From the NCBI GenBank assembly GCA_015487825.1, contig WFOZ01000954.1, forward strand, positions 1-6,114: a stretch of 6,114 bases of DNA, written 5' to 3'. The DNA is from Planctomycetaceae bacterium (lineage in GTDB: Bacteria > Planctomycetota > Planctomycetia > Planctomycetales > Planctomycetaceae). The translations under genes and the position numbers were made by a program. The notes under the pieces are model-generated. The model made no database searches, had not been told where the DNA came from, and saw only the letters and a program-made list of their open reading frames with translations. Below, piece by piece: positions 1 through 6,114 of the stretch (the first letter of the stretch is position 1; the number at the start of each line of letters is the position of its first letter).

Positions 1-19
1 CTAACCCGGTGTCTGCCAT

Positions 20-42
20 GGAAAGCGAACCAAGCGCTTTCC
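20..42 (+). other. Perfect 8-bp hairpin upstream of a terminator
   Basis: GGAAAGCG (20-27) pairs perfectly with CGCTTTCC (35-42) around a 7-base loop. No T-tract follows, so it is not a terminator by itself. It sits ten bases before the terminator hairpin at 52-84, so a plus-strand transcript from the left would end in two consecutive stem-loops. It may be the 3' structure of an upstream mRNA or of a small RNA. Positions 1-51 give no convincing coding call: one plus frame stops at 2-4, another at 60-62 inside the terminator stem, and no recognisable protein tail is seen. Confidence 0.4.
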
Positions 43-51
43 TCCCAATGC

Positions 52-91
52 CAGCCCGTTAAAGCCGGATGCTTTGACGGGCTGTTTTTTT
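52..91 (+). terminator. Rho-independent terminator of a plus-strand unit entering from the left
   Basis: CAGCCCGTTAAAGC (52-65) and GCTTTGACGGGCTG (71-84) form a 14-bp stem with a single T-G wobble and a 5-base loop. Seven T follow immediately (85-91). On the minus strand the same hairpin is followed by mixed sequence rather than a T run, so it is directional. It therefore ends a plus-strand gene that lies off the left edge, or whose last codons are in the first few dozen bases. It also marks the point where that unit converges with the minus-strand restriction operon. Confidence 0.85.
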
Positions 92-101
92 GAGGGAAAA
101 G

Positions 102-606
102 TTAAAAAGTCGGGGTCATTGAAAATAAAAAGCCCAACCGGCATATACCGGATGGACAGTTGTGCATAGTTGATGACTCATGGCGTTCCGGGAATCCAGT
201 CCCCCCCCAGAAAAGACACACCGAAAGTCCTTTGTCTACAACGCGTTGAGGGTTTTCGTTCAGCGCCCCGGAAAAACTCAAGTTCTGTTTTCCCCTCACA
301 GAGGAAAACGTTAGGGGCAAAGAATGCCTCGCTCGCTTTCCGAACGAGTGGTTGCAGGTCCGCCGGGACAGGATAGACCTTCGTGACCCCATGCACGTGC
401 CGGACAATTCGGATGTTTTAGGTATTCAGCTTGCTGAAGACTATAGGCGAGGTTGTCGTCATTCGCACGTGCCCACCGGACCTGGTGCGCTGTCGTTAGC
501 GATAAGCCCCCGAAAGACGTTGAAAACGTTACGGCTCCAGTCTTTGCTCCCACTTCAGCTCCATAATACTCTGAATTCTTTCGATCTCCACCTGCCGAAC
601 CCTCAT
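102..606 (-). pseudogene. Remnant of an OLD-family ATPase/TOPRIM nuclease gene
   Basis: Seen: an ATG at 606-604 overlaps the res stop as ATGA, with a GAGGTG ribosome binding site eight bases upstream. It opens MRVRQVEIERIQSIMELKW, like the first strand and helix of OLD/SMC-type ATPases, but stops at 531-529. In the same frame, 468-418 reads VRMTTTSPIVFSKL, resembling the ATPase switch TTHSP with His replaced by Thr. Then 399-264 reads HGVTKVYPV, DLQPLVRKASEAFF and NVFLCEGKTELEFFRG, like the segment entering the TOPRIM domain with its catalytic EG. A neighbouring frame continues ALNENPQRVVDKGLS. The first frame resumes at 147-106 with YMPVGLFIFNDPDF, like the TOPRIM DxD strand. In-frame stops lie at 529-531, 496-498, 418-420 and 178-180, and frame changes fall near 265 and near a G8 tract (201-208). 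Nearly the whole ATPase core, including Walker A, is missing from 462-531. OLD proteins usually run 500-700 residues, so this cannot be functional. Family assignment is by motif memory; the left limit is approximate. Confidence 0.65.
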
Positions 607-3575
607 GGAGCCAGCACCTCGTGGATATTAGTCGCTACTTTGAAGTTGACACCAAGGGCATTGAAGTGAGCCTGCCCACAATCGATTTTTCGGTTTTCAG
701 TTTCACGTCGTTTGTCGCGGTCATGTGTGCTCTTGGTCTCCCGGATCAGGTAGAGCTTCTCGTCATTTTCTGTTACAACAGCCCAGTCTGGATTATAGTT
801 TCCCAGGGGAGTTGGCACGACAAACCAGCGGGGAAGTTTGCAGAAGAACTTGACATTTTCGTTTGCATCAAGTCTTTCCGCAACTTCACGCTCAACTTCA
901 GAGTCGAAGGGGACATAATCATAAGGAGTACGACCATCTTTGCTCTGTACCTCGTAGAGCCTGGCCAGATATTCTTCGATCTCGCGTTCCTCAAAAAGGC
1001 GCATTTCATAAACCTGGCCTTCAAGTTGTTCATACTTGATACCGTCCACAACCATTTCATGCAAGGCACGGTTGATAACTCTGGCTGTCTCCGTCATGAA
1101 TACTTGGGGATTGATAGCAAACTCCTTCAAACGGCCAGAAGTTTTTAGTATTTCAACAAGTGTACTTCGGGTGAGTTCGGTTTCGCGCTGCAGAAAGGCC
1201 AGGATGTCAGGCAAAAATCGATGCGTCTTGGCCACCTCAATCTTACTGTCCATGACACGGCCACCTTCAACGCCTGCTTCACTGATATCTACTTCTGTTT
1301 TGTCAATGAGAATGCGAACCGGTTGAATAGTATCCATCTTGCGGACCTTATTGACGGCACGCTCGACAAGATCTTTTGTCTCAAACTCGACACAATAGCG
1401 AGTCTTCTTGTTAATGCGTTGCCAGAGCTCCTTGAAATCCTCATTTAACTCAACATACCTGTTATATTTGAGCGTACGTTTTTCTCTGGCGTTCACGACA
1501 CGATTTTTAAATATATACCGCTTCATCTCATCAGTGATTGCGGCGCGCAGTGGCGCAATCACTGGAGGAAGCTCAAGCTCAAATCCTTTTTCCTCTGGCA
1601 CAAATTTATTCGTGAGGTCGCCAGCCTCATCCAGATATCCCTGTTCAACAAGAACTTTCCAGATATTTTCAGAGGCTTCCTGGCCGATGGGTTGGTCTGT
1701 CGCAGGATCAAGCAGCAGGGCAAAAGCCACTTTCTCAATTCGTCCGAATTTGATACCTGTATCTCTTTCGATATCCTCCTGCAGGCCCCGGGCGTATTTC
1801 TCAAAAGATTCGCTGGCAATCACCGTCAGCTTATTGATGCTATCGTCAAATACACGGACACCTTCCTGATTAACGGGAAGCCGTAAGCCCCGGCCAAGCG
1901 TCTGCCTCCTTTCTCGTTCAGTGCCCATTTCCCTGAGCGTGCATATCTGAAACACATTCGGGTTGTCCCATCCCTCTCGCAAGGCGGAATGACTGAAGAT
2001 GAAGCGCAGCGGTTCATCTTCAGAAAGCAAGCGTTCCTTGTCTTTCATAATCAGCTCATAAACCTCTTCATCAGCCTTGGTGTTGCCGGAAGAATCCTTT
2101 AAACTCACTACCTTTCCGCGTTTCTTATCTGCGGCGAAGTAGCCGTCATGCACTTCTTCCGCCGAGTAAGGGAGCAATCCCTGGTAGAACGGTTTTTGAG
2201 ATATTTCCCGGTAAGCTTCTTCAAACCACCGGGCCAGTTTTCCCTTCCGTGGATTGCCCTCATCATCGTACCAGCGGTAGTTTGCCACCTTATCGATAAA
2301 GAAAAGCGACAGAACCTTGATTCCTTTATCCTTATGTTTTCGTTCTTTCTTGAAATGCTCCTCGATGGTTTGGCGAATTTGCATTTTCATAACTTCGTCA
2401 CCCATGCCGCCTACTTCCTGCTGAAGCTCAAGCACTTTGCCATTAGCAAACTCGACATGCTCCAGACCGGCTTCTGCACAAATATTGGTAACGAGATATC
2501 CGTCATATCCCGGCCGGTTTGTTTGCTGGCTGATATCAGTTCCCTGTTTGAGGGTGATCTTTTTCTCTCTTGGGCCGTTTCTGGTATCTTCGTGAATCGT
2601 TGCTTTGGCATGTGGAACTTTAGCCCCTTTGGCATAGTCGATTTTGTCAAGCCTGATGTAGACATCGTTGAAATTGTCATCCGGACGAATGGAAGACACC
2701 TCAATCTGTTTTACCAGGCGCATGTCGTAGGCGCGTATAGGATCGAGTTTATACAGTAGATTATACGGATTAATATGGGTGGCCGAGTATCTCAAGGCAA
2801 ACAGAGGACACAGGGTCTTGATGGCACGCTTTGCCTTTGGTGTATTATCCACGCTTTGGGGTTCATCGATAATGACAATGGGATTCGTTGCCTGTATATA
2901 CTCAATGGGTCTGCGCCCGGACATTTTGTCTTGTTCCTGATGGATGACATTGAGCTTTTTCCGCTTACTTTCTGTCAGCTTCGAATAATCTTCAATATCC
3001 CCGGCGTCTTTCTGGAATGCCTGGATATTAATAATCATGATCTGGATTTCATTGCTTACTGCAAACTGCCAAACTTTGCTCAGGTCTTTAGAGCTGTAAA
3101 CGAAATGATCAAAGGGCGCGTTGTCGAACAATCCCTTGAAATGGTCTCTCATAAGATTAATGGATGAAAGCACGCCTTCCCTGATGGCAACTGAGGGTAC
3201 GACCACGATAAATTTTTTGAAACCGTATTTGCGGTTCAGTTCAAAAACCGTGCGAAGATAGACATAAGTTTTTCCTGTGCCGGTCTCCATCTCCACAGAG
3301 AAGTTTGGAAAGCTGTAAGTGTCATCATATTCAAACAGGGAACGGGATTTGGGAATCGCATTTCGTTCCTGGATGGTATGTAGGTTTTTCAGCAGCTGGT
3401 CAGCGCCAAGCTGCAACTGGTTGGCGATTCCAAGTTCGCTCCATAATTCACCGGCCCGGGCGTCGAAACGAATTTCAAACTCACTTTGCTTTGGTGGCAG
3501 TCCTTCAAACAGGTCTGTAACAGACCGGATTGCGTCCAGTTGGTATTCAAGGCTGGAGTCGAATTTGAGTTTCAT
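603..3575 (-). CDS. res: Type III restriction enzyme Res subunit (SF2 translocase and PD-(D/E)XK nuclease)
   Basis: This is the ATP-dependent restriction subunit of a type III system. With Mod bound at two sites it hydrolyses ATP, communicates along DNA and cuts unmethylated DNA. At 990 residues it is the normal size for Res. The N-terminal half is an SF2 helicase core: Walker A ETGTGKT (residues 97-103), Walker B IIDEPQ (235-240), motif III SAT (264-266), motif V SALREGWDNPN (530-540) and motif VI with arginine fingers, ERERRQTLGRGLRL (553-566). The C-terminal nuclease has NYNPDWAVV with Asp930, then LIRETKST with Glu946 and Lys948, the PD-ExK triad. All key residues are present and the frame is unbroken, so it looks functional. 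The ATG overlaps the upstream rhuM stop as ATGA and only a weak AAGG precedes it, suggesting translational coupling. Its own stop overlaps the ATG of the decayed downstream gene. GC is lower than in rhuM. Confidence 0.96.
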   Translation of the reverse strand: MKLKFDSSLEYQLDAIRSVTDLFEGLPPKQSEFEIRFDARAGELWSELGIANQLQLGADQLLKNLHTIQERNAIPKSRSLFEYDDTYSFPNFSVEMETGTGKTYVYLRTVFELNRKYGFKKFIVVVPSVAIREGVLSSINLMRDHFKGLFDNAPFDHFVYSSKDLSKVWQFAVSNEIQIMIINIQAFQKDAGDIEDYSKLTESKRKKLNVIHQEQDKMSGRRPIEYIQATNPIVIIDEPQSVDNTPKAKRAIKTLCPLFALRYSATHINPYNLLYKLDPIRAYDMRLVKQIEVSSIRPDDNFNDVYIRLDKIDYAKGAKVPHAKATIHEDTRNGPREKKITLKQGTDISQQTNRPGYDGYLVTNICAEAGLEHVEFANGKVLELQQEVGGMGDEVMKMQIRQTIEEHFKKERKHKDKGIKVLSLFFIDKVANYRWYDDEGNPRKGKLARWFEEAYREISQKPFYQGLLPYSAEEVHDGYFAADKKRGKVVSLKDSSGNTKADEEVYELIMKDKERLLSEDEPLRFIFSHSALREGWDNPNVFQICTLREMGTERERRQTLGRGLRLPVNQEGVRVFDDSINKLTVIASESFEKYARGLQEDIERDTGIKFGRIEKVAFALLLDPATDQPIGQEASENIWKVLVEQGYLDEAGDLTNKFVPEEKGFELELPPVIAPLRAAITDEMKRYIFKNRVVNAREKRTLKYNRYVELNEDFKELWQRINKKTRYCVEFETKDLVERAVNKVRKMDTIQPVRILIDKTEVDISEAGVEGGRVMDSKIEVAKTHRFLPDILAFLQRETELTRSTLVEILKTSGRLKEFAINPQVFMTETARVINRALHEMVVDGIKYEQLEGQVYEMRLFEEREIEEYLARLYEVQSKDGRTPYDYVPFDSEVEREVAERLDANENVKFFCKLPRWFVVPTPLGNYNPDWAVVTENDEKLYLIRETKSTHDRDKRRETENRKIDCGQAHFNALGVNFKVATNIHEVLAP
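615..620 (-). promoter_or_regulatory. Ribosome binding site of the decayed downstream gene
   Basis: GAGGTG on the minus strand lies eight bases before the ATG at 606-604, inside the last codons of res. It supports the view that a real fourth gene once began here, coupled to res by an ATGA overlap. Confidence 0.5.
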
Positions 3576-4639
3576 TGGTCATTGCCTTTTTTCTTTTTCG
3601 CAGGAAGCAATCTCGCTGCTGCTTCAAGCTGCCTGATATTCTCCGCTGCGCCAAGAGATTCCTTGTGTTCCCGGCGGCGGGCGGCGAATTTGTCATATTC
3701 ACGCCGAGCGAATTCATCGGCTTCCTTTTTGCTCACATTGCCCGCATAGCCAAGAACCCGCCTGTCGTTAAAGCGTAAAAAATCGTCCAGTTTTTCCTGC
3801 CAGTCTTTCATGAATACCTGTTTGCGTCTCCTGGCCTGGTCCTCTGCGTAATCCAGCCACATGGTCACAATACGGTTCAGGCTGTCTATCTCGTCTTCCT
3901 TGAGGTAGTTCTTCGCGACTGTTACATCAGCCTTGCGCACCTCATCTTTCTGCCACGAAGTCAGTCCCATGTTGGGCTTCAGAAAATCGGCTCGTTCCTT
4001 GATCAACTCCGCGGCGGTCATGCCTGTAACAGCGTAATGGAGTTTGTTCTGGATAACGCTGAAAAACCGCATTGTTTCCGGAAGCGCCGGCTCGTAGTCG
4101 GCGGCCATGGCGAAAATCTCCCGCACCCGCAGGTACATACGCCGTTCGCTGGCGCGGATGTCGCGGATGCGCTCCAGCATTTCATCGAAATAGTCCGGCA
4201 CTGCTGAACCGGCCGCTGGCGGGTTCTTCAGCCGTTCATCGTCCATGGTAAAACCCTTGACGATATACTCTTTCAACCGTTCGGTAGCCCAGATGCGGAA
4301 ACGGGTGGCGATCAGGCTTTTTACCCGATAGCCGACCGAGATAATCATGTCGAGGTTGTAATAGTCGAGTCTTCGGCGTACCTGTCGCCCTCCTTCATTT
4401 CGAACTGTCAAGAATTTCTTGACAGTTGCCTCAGGTGACAGCTCACCTTCCTCGTAAATGCTTCTAATATGCTGACTTATATTCTGCTTGCTGGTTTGGA
4501 ACAACTCCGCCATCATCTGTTGCGTCGTCCACAGCGTTTCGTTTTCCAGACGAACGTCAATTCTCACCCGCCCGTCATCCGTTTTGTAAATCAGCACCTC
4601 ACCGCCTTGTGGCGCCATATCCTGTTTTTCGCTACCCAT
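3572..4639 (-). CDS. rhuM: RhuM-family protein (Virulence_RhuM) between mod and res
   Basis: This encodes a 355-residue soluble protein of the RhuM family, named after a Salmonella SPI-3 gene. No enzymatic activity is established for the family. Residues 14-35 form a beta-rich start. Residues 36-67 (LWTTQQMMAELFQTSKQNIS onward) look like the helix-turn-helix-like DNA-binding segment typical of RhuM. The family block RRRLDYYNLDMIISVGYRVK spans 88-107 and continues to about 130. The helical C-terminal half holds LHYAVTGMTAAELI (200-213), WLDYAEDQARRRK (261-273) and a charged tail ending in KKKK. No signal peptide or membrane segment is seen. The ATG at 4639 is preferred because AAGGAAGGA lies just before it; a TTG at 4711 would overlap mod by about 59 bp. 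It lies 13 bp after the mod stop and overlaps res by ATGA, so it is made as part of the RM operon. Mid-gene GC (about 63% over 4081-4200) exceeds that of res. Family call is firm; function is not known. Confidence 0.93.
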   Translation of the reverse strand: MGSEKQDMAPQGGEVLIYKTDDGRVRIDVRLENETLWTTQQMMAELFQTSKQNISQHIRSIYEEGELSPEATVKKFLTVRNEGGRQVRRRLDYYNLDMIISVGYRVKSLIATRFRIWATERLKEYIVKGFTMDDERLKNPPAAGSAVPDYFDEMLERIRDIRASERRMYLRVREIFAMAADYEPALPETMRFFSVIQNKLHYAVTGMTAAELIKERADFLKPNMGLTSWQKDEVRKADVTVAKNYLKEDEIDSLNRIVTMWLDYAEDQARRRKQVFMKDWQEKLDDFLRFNDRRVLGYAGNVSKKEADEFARREYDKFAARRREHKESLGAAENIRQLEAAARLLPAKKKKGNDQ

Positions 4640-4641
4640 CG

Positions 4642-4650
4642 TCCTTCCTT
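4642..4650 (-). promoter_or_regulatory. Ribosome binding site of rhuM
   Basis: AAGGAAGGA on the minus strand fills most of the 13-bp gap between the mod stop (4653-4655) and the rhuM ATG (4639-4637). The first AGGA is six bases from the ATG. This decides the rhuM start over the upstream TTG at 4711. Confidence 0.8.
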
Positions 4651-4652
4651 TC

Positions 4653-6114
4653 TCAAACCGTCCGGAATACGATTTGATGTGCCTTGTCCTGTCCCTGGTT
4701 GCGGGCGGCAAAGGTCTGCACAGCGTTGGTTTTTAGCTGGTCGTTGCCCTTAAAGCCTTGATCGAGACAGATAAACTGCATGGGTTCCGCTTCGGCCACA
4801 GCATCGATCAGTTCTCGGGTAATCTCGTCTTCCAGGCAGATGAGAAGAGCGCCGCCTGCAATAGAATAAACTATCTTGGAGCCACAGATAGACTCAGATG
4901 AACTCAAATTTTCTTTAGTCCGGTTATCATCTTTCTTATATCCGTGTGTATCTGTGTTTATCTGTGGTTCCGTGTTTATTTGTGGTTTCAGCTTTCCATC
5001 ACTTAAAACCAGCTTTTCGATTTTCTCAGTGGGCATGAAACCGGCTTTCAGCAGGATTTCGTACAGAATGTCCTCTTGAGATGCTTCGGGATCGATATGA
5101 AAGAGGTGTTGCTGGATCGCCATGCTGATTTCTTCTTCAGAAGCATCCGCGTCGAGTTTTTCCCAGGGCTCGAAATTGGACCTGTGCAGTTTCAGCACCT
5201 TGAACCCGAGGTCTTGTTTTGAACCACGGATGGACTCAGATGAACTCAGATTTTTTTTAGTCTGACTGAACAAGTCATTGTTTTCATATCCGTGTTCATC
5301 CGTGTTCATCTGTGGTTGTTCTTTAATCTTTTTGATAACCCGCCGGATGCGTTCCTTGCCGATATCGGCGATGGTTTTGTACCCGGCCTTGAACGCCTCG
5401 GATTTTTCGTCGCACGGTTCGGGCAACTGCACCATGATGAACTTACGGTTGCCACCGTCCTCTTTGTTGAGATCGAGAACAGCGTGGGCGGTCGTGCATG
5501 AGCCGGCGAAAAAGTCGAGGATGATGTCGTCGGCTTTTTTAAGAATAAATGGAATAAAGTGTGATAGTAATCGTACAGGTTTAGGATTGGTGAAAGCTTT
5601 TTTTAATTCTGGAAAGAGCCTCTTAATATCATAAGCACCGAGCCTTCCATCCAGATCTAAAACACTGGCGAGCTTTTCTTGGTATTCTGACGCATAGACT
5701 TTAAGCTCAATAATTTTGGATTCATCTTCACCAAATAAGACTTTGCCTTCTTCCAGAAGTTTTTTCATTGTTTCTTCTGGAAATCGATATCCCATAAGAG
5801 GTTCTTTACAAGGTTTTTTTGTTTTAGGATGAATTACATCATATCTATACCCTTCTTTCCCTGGGTTATGAACGCTCTGGCTACCTGTATAAACACCTGT
5901 TTTGTCAATATATTTATAACGATCTAATGGCCATAAATATGCTTTATTATCTCTAAACCATTTTGTATATGCCGCTTGAAGCTCTTCTTGGTTACTGTAT
6001 TGCGATATTAATTTATTGCCGATATCGATCAATTTCTTTTTTATATCAGAGACATGCGATTTCCAAACCGCCTCAACGTCATCTTGCGATTTGCAGTATA
6101 CATATAGATACTCA
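4653..6114 (-). CDS. mod: Type III DNA methyltransferase Mod, 5'-truncated by the window edge
   Basis: Mod transfers methyl from S-adenosylmethionine to adenine N6 and provides sequence recognition for both Mod and the Mod-Res complex. The visible 486 codons are open to the right edge, where the first reads EYLYVYCKSQDD, a strand that follows the DPPY catalytic motif in this family. DPPY and the true start are therefore off-window, as expected for the beta-class order (motif IV, recognition domain, motif I). The TTG at 6032 is internal, not a start. Recognition-region blocks include YKYIDKTGVYTGSQSVHNPG (5804-5919 region) and GYRFPEETMKKLLEEGKVLFG (5730-5792). Motif I, DFFAGSCTTAHAV, is at 5478-5516; the Cys in place of the usual second Gly is a variant I recall in this subfamily. 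The C-terminus GFKGNDQLKTNAVQTF and IVFRTV is typical. Two translated palindromic repeats interrupt the C-terminal third without breaking the frame. The upstream part (5521-6060) is about 35% GC against 58% for 5341-5520. Whether activity survives the inserts is not known. Confidence 0.95.
   Translation of the reverse strand, partial: EYLYVYCKSQDDVEAVWKSHVSDIKKKLIDIGNKLISQYSNQEELQAAYTKWFRDNKAYLWPLDRYKYIDKTGVYTGSQSVHNPGKEGYRYDVIHPKTKKPCKEPLMGYRFPEETMKKLLEEGKVLFGEDESKIIELKVYASEYQEKLASVLDLDGRLGAYDIKRLFPELKKAFTNPKPVRLLSHFIPFILKKADDIILDFFAGSCTTAHAVLDLNKEDGGNRKFIMVQLPEPCDEKSEAFKAGYKTIADIGKERIRRVIKKIKEQPQMNTDEHGYENNDLFSQTKKNLSSSESIRGSKQDLGFKVLKLHRSNFEPWEKLDADASEEEISMAIQQHLFHIDPEASQEDILYEILLKAGFMPTEKIEKLVLSDGKLKPQINTEPQINTDTHGYKKDDNRTKENLSSSESICGSKIVYSIAGGALLICLEDEITRELIDAVAEAEPMQFICLDQGFKGNDQLKTNAVQTFAARNQGQDKAHQIVFRTV
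4879..4988 (-). repeat. Palindromic intragenic repeat, copy 2, with an 18-bp internal duplication
   Basis: CCACAGATA (4882-4890) and TATCTGTGG (4959-4967) are a perfect 9-bp inverted repeat at the ends of the unit, extendable to 12 bp with one mismatch. The left arm, 4879-4920, matches the left arm of the other copy (5221-5262) at about 37 of 42 positions. The right end is then duplicated: 4951-4969 and 4969-4987 match at 17 of 19 positions with an 18-bp period, giving PQINTE-PQINTD in the protein. The unit from 4880 to 4969 is 90 bp and the duplication 18 bp, so both keep the mod frame. It encodes about 36 residues ending KENLSSSESICGSK, placed between LVLSDGKLK and IVYSIAGGALLICLED, which are adjacent in Mod relatives as I recall them. 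Confidence 0.85.
5221..5320 (-). repeat. Palindromic intragenic repeat, copy 1
   Basis: The arms 5222-5251 and 5288-5317 are an imperfect 30-bp inverted repeat with about 24 pairs, beginning AACCAC and ending GTGGTT, around a 36-bp centre. The arms are themselves built from a roughly 10-bp unit; CGTGTTCATC occurs twice in direct tandem at 5291-5310. The unit 5222-5317 is 96 bp, a multiple of three, and adds about 32 residues to Mod, PQMNTDEHGYENND through KKNLSSSESIRGSK. It sits between the helix ending KKIKEQ and the block DLGFKVLKL, which I expect to be nearly adjacent in relatives. Orientation and frame are the same as in copy 2. In mRNA it would fold into a long stem-loop inside the coding region. 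Confidence 0.85.

Noticed and set aside
1..18. Possible tRNA 3' end (sequence ending in CCA at 16-18)
   Set aside because: With CCA at 16-18 the T-stem position that must be C is A, and no T-loop can be fitted in the window. Not supported.
102..120. GTCGGGGTCATT as part of a REP-type repeat
   Set aside because: The stretch is better explained as the DPDF-encoding part of the TOPRIM remnant, and no second copy is seen in the window.
170..669. Plus-strand open frames opposite the post-res region and the res 3' end
   Set aside because: They lack ribosome binding sites and recognisable content, and they overlap the minus-strand remnant and res. They are shadow frames.
5214..5320. Direct repeat TTGTT flanking repeat copy 1 as a target-site duplication
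   Set aside because: It is only five AT-rich bases, not flush with the left end and overlapping the right end, with no counterpart at copy 2. Chance is likely.
5292..5501. Plus-strand frame beginning MFIRVHLWLF
   Set aside because: This is the complementary reading of the palindromic repeat and of mod. Such short proteins are a common annotation artefact of this kind of repeat.
5490..5516. Cys in motif I (FAGSCTT) as a disabling mutation of Mod
   Set aside because: I recall the same Cys variant in many members of this Mod subfamily, so it is more likely natural variation.
4653..6032. mod starting at the TTG at 6032
   Set aside because: The frame continues without a stop to 6114 with family-typical residues (EYLYVYCK), and the DPPY motif must lie further upstream. 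The gene is partial.

Overview
The window holds the 3' (left) part of a minus-strand restriction-modification operon. Reading from right to left, it contains: a 5'-truncated type III DNA methyltransferase gene (mod, running off the right edge); a RhuM-family gene; an intact 990-codon type III restriction subunit gene (res); and the wreck of a fourth gene, which I read as an OLD-family ATPase/TOPRIM nuclease. The genes are tightly packed. mod and rhuM are separated by 13 bp that contain the rhuM ribosome binding site. rhuM and res share an ATGA overlap, and res and the wrecked gene share another ATGA overlap. The left 91 bases contain a strong plus-strand rho-independent terminator, so a plus-strand transcription unit from beyond the left edge converges on this operon.

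Mod and Res would form the classical type III complex. Mod recognises and N6-adenine-methylates an asymmetric site. Res, an SF2 translocase with a C-terminal PD-(D/E)XK nuclease, cleaves unmodified DNA. RhuM has no established biochemical role, but it is a known companion of restriction loci. The decayed fourth gene suggests that the ancestral operon carried a further nuclease, so this may be an eroded four-gene defence island.

The most unusual sequence feature is a pair of imperfect palindromic elements of about 90-110 bp inside mod, in the same orientation and reading frame. They are translated as near-identical low-complexity inserts in two places where the Mod family is normally contiguous. 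Composition is patchy: by hand count about 35% GC in the upstream mod part (5521-6060), 58% just downstream (5341-5520), about 63% in mid rhuM (4081-4200) and about 43% in part of res (2281-2460). This points to a mosaic assembled by recombination.

The host is a bacterium with Shine-Dalgarno initiation and standard code. The style (type III RM plus RhuM plus dispersed palindromic repeats) resembles environmental Gram-negatives such as Desulfobacterota, but the sequence alone does not settle taxonomy. No tRNA, rRNA, CRISPR array, transposase or operon promoter is visible; the promoter would lie off the right edge.
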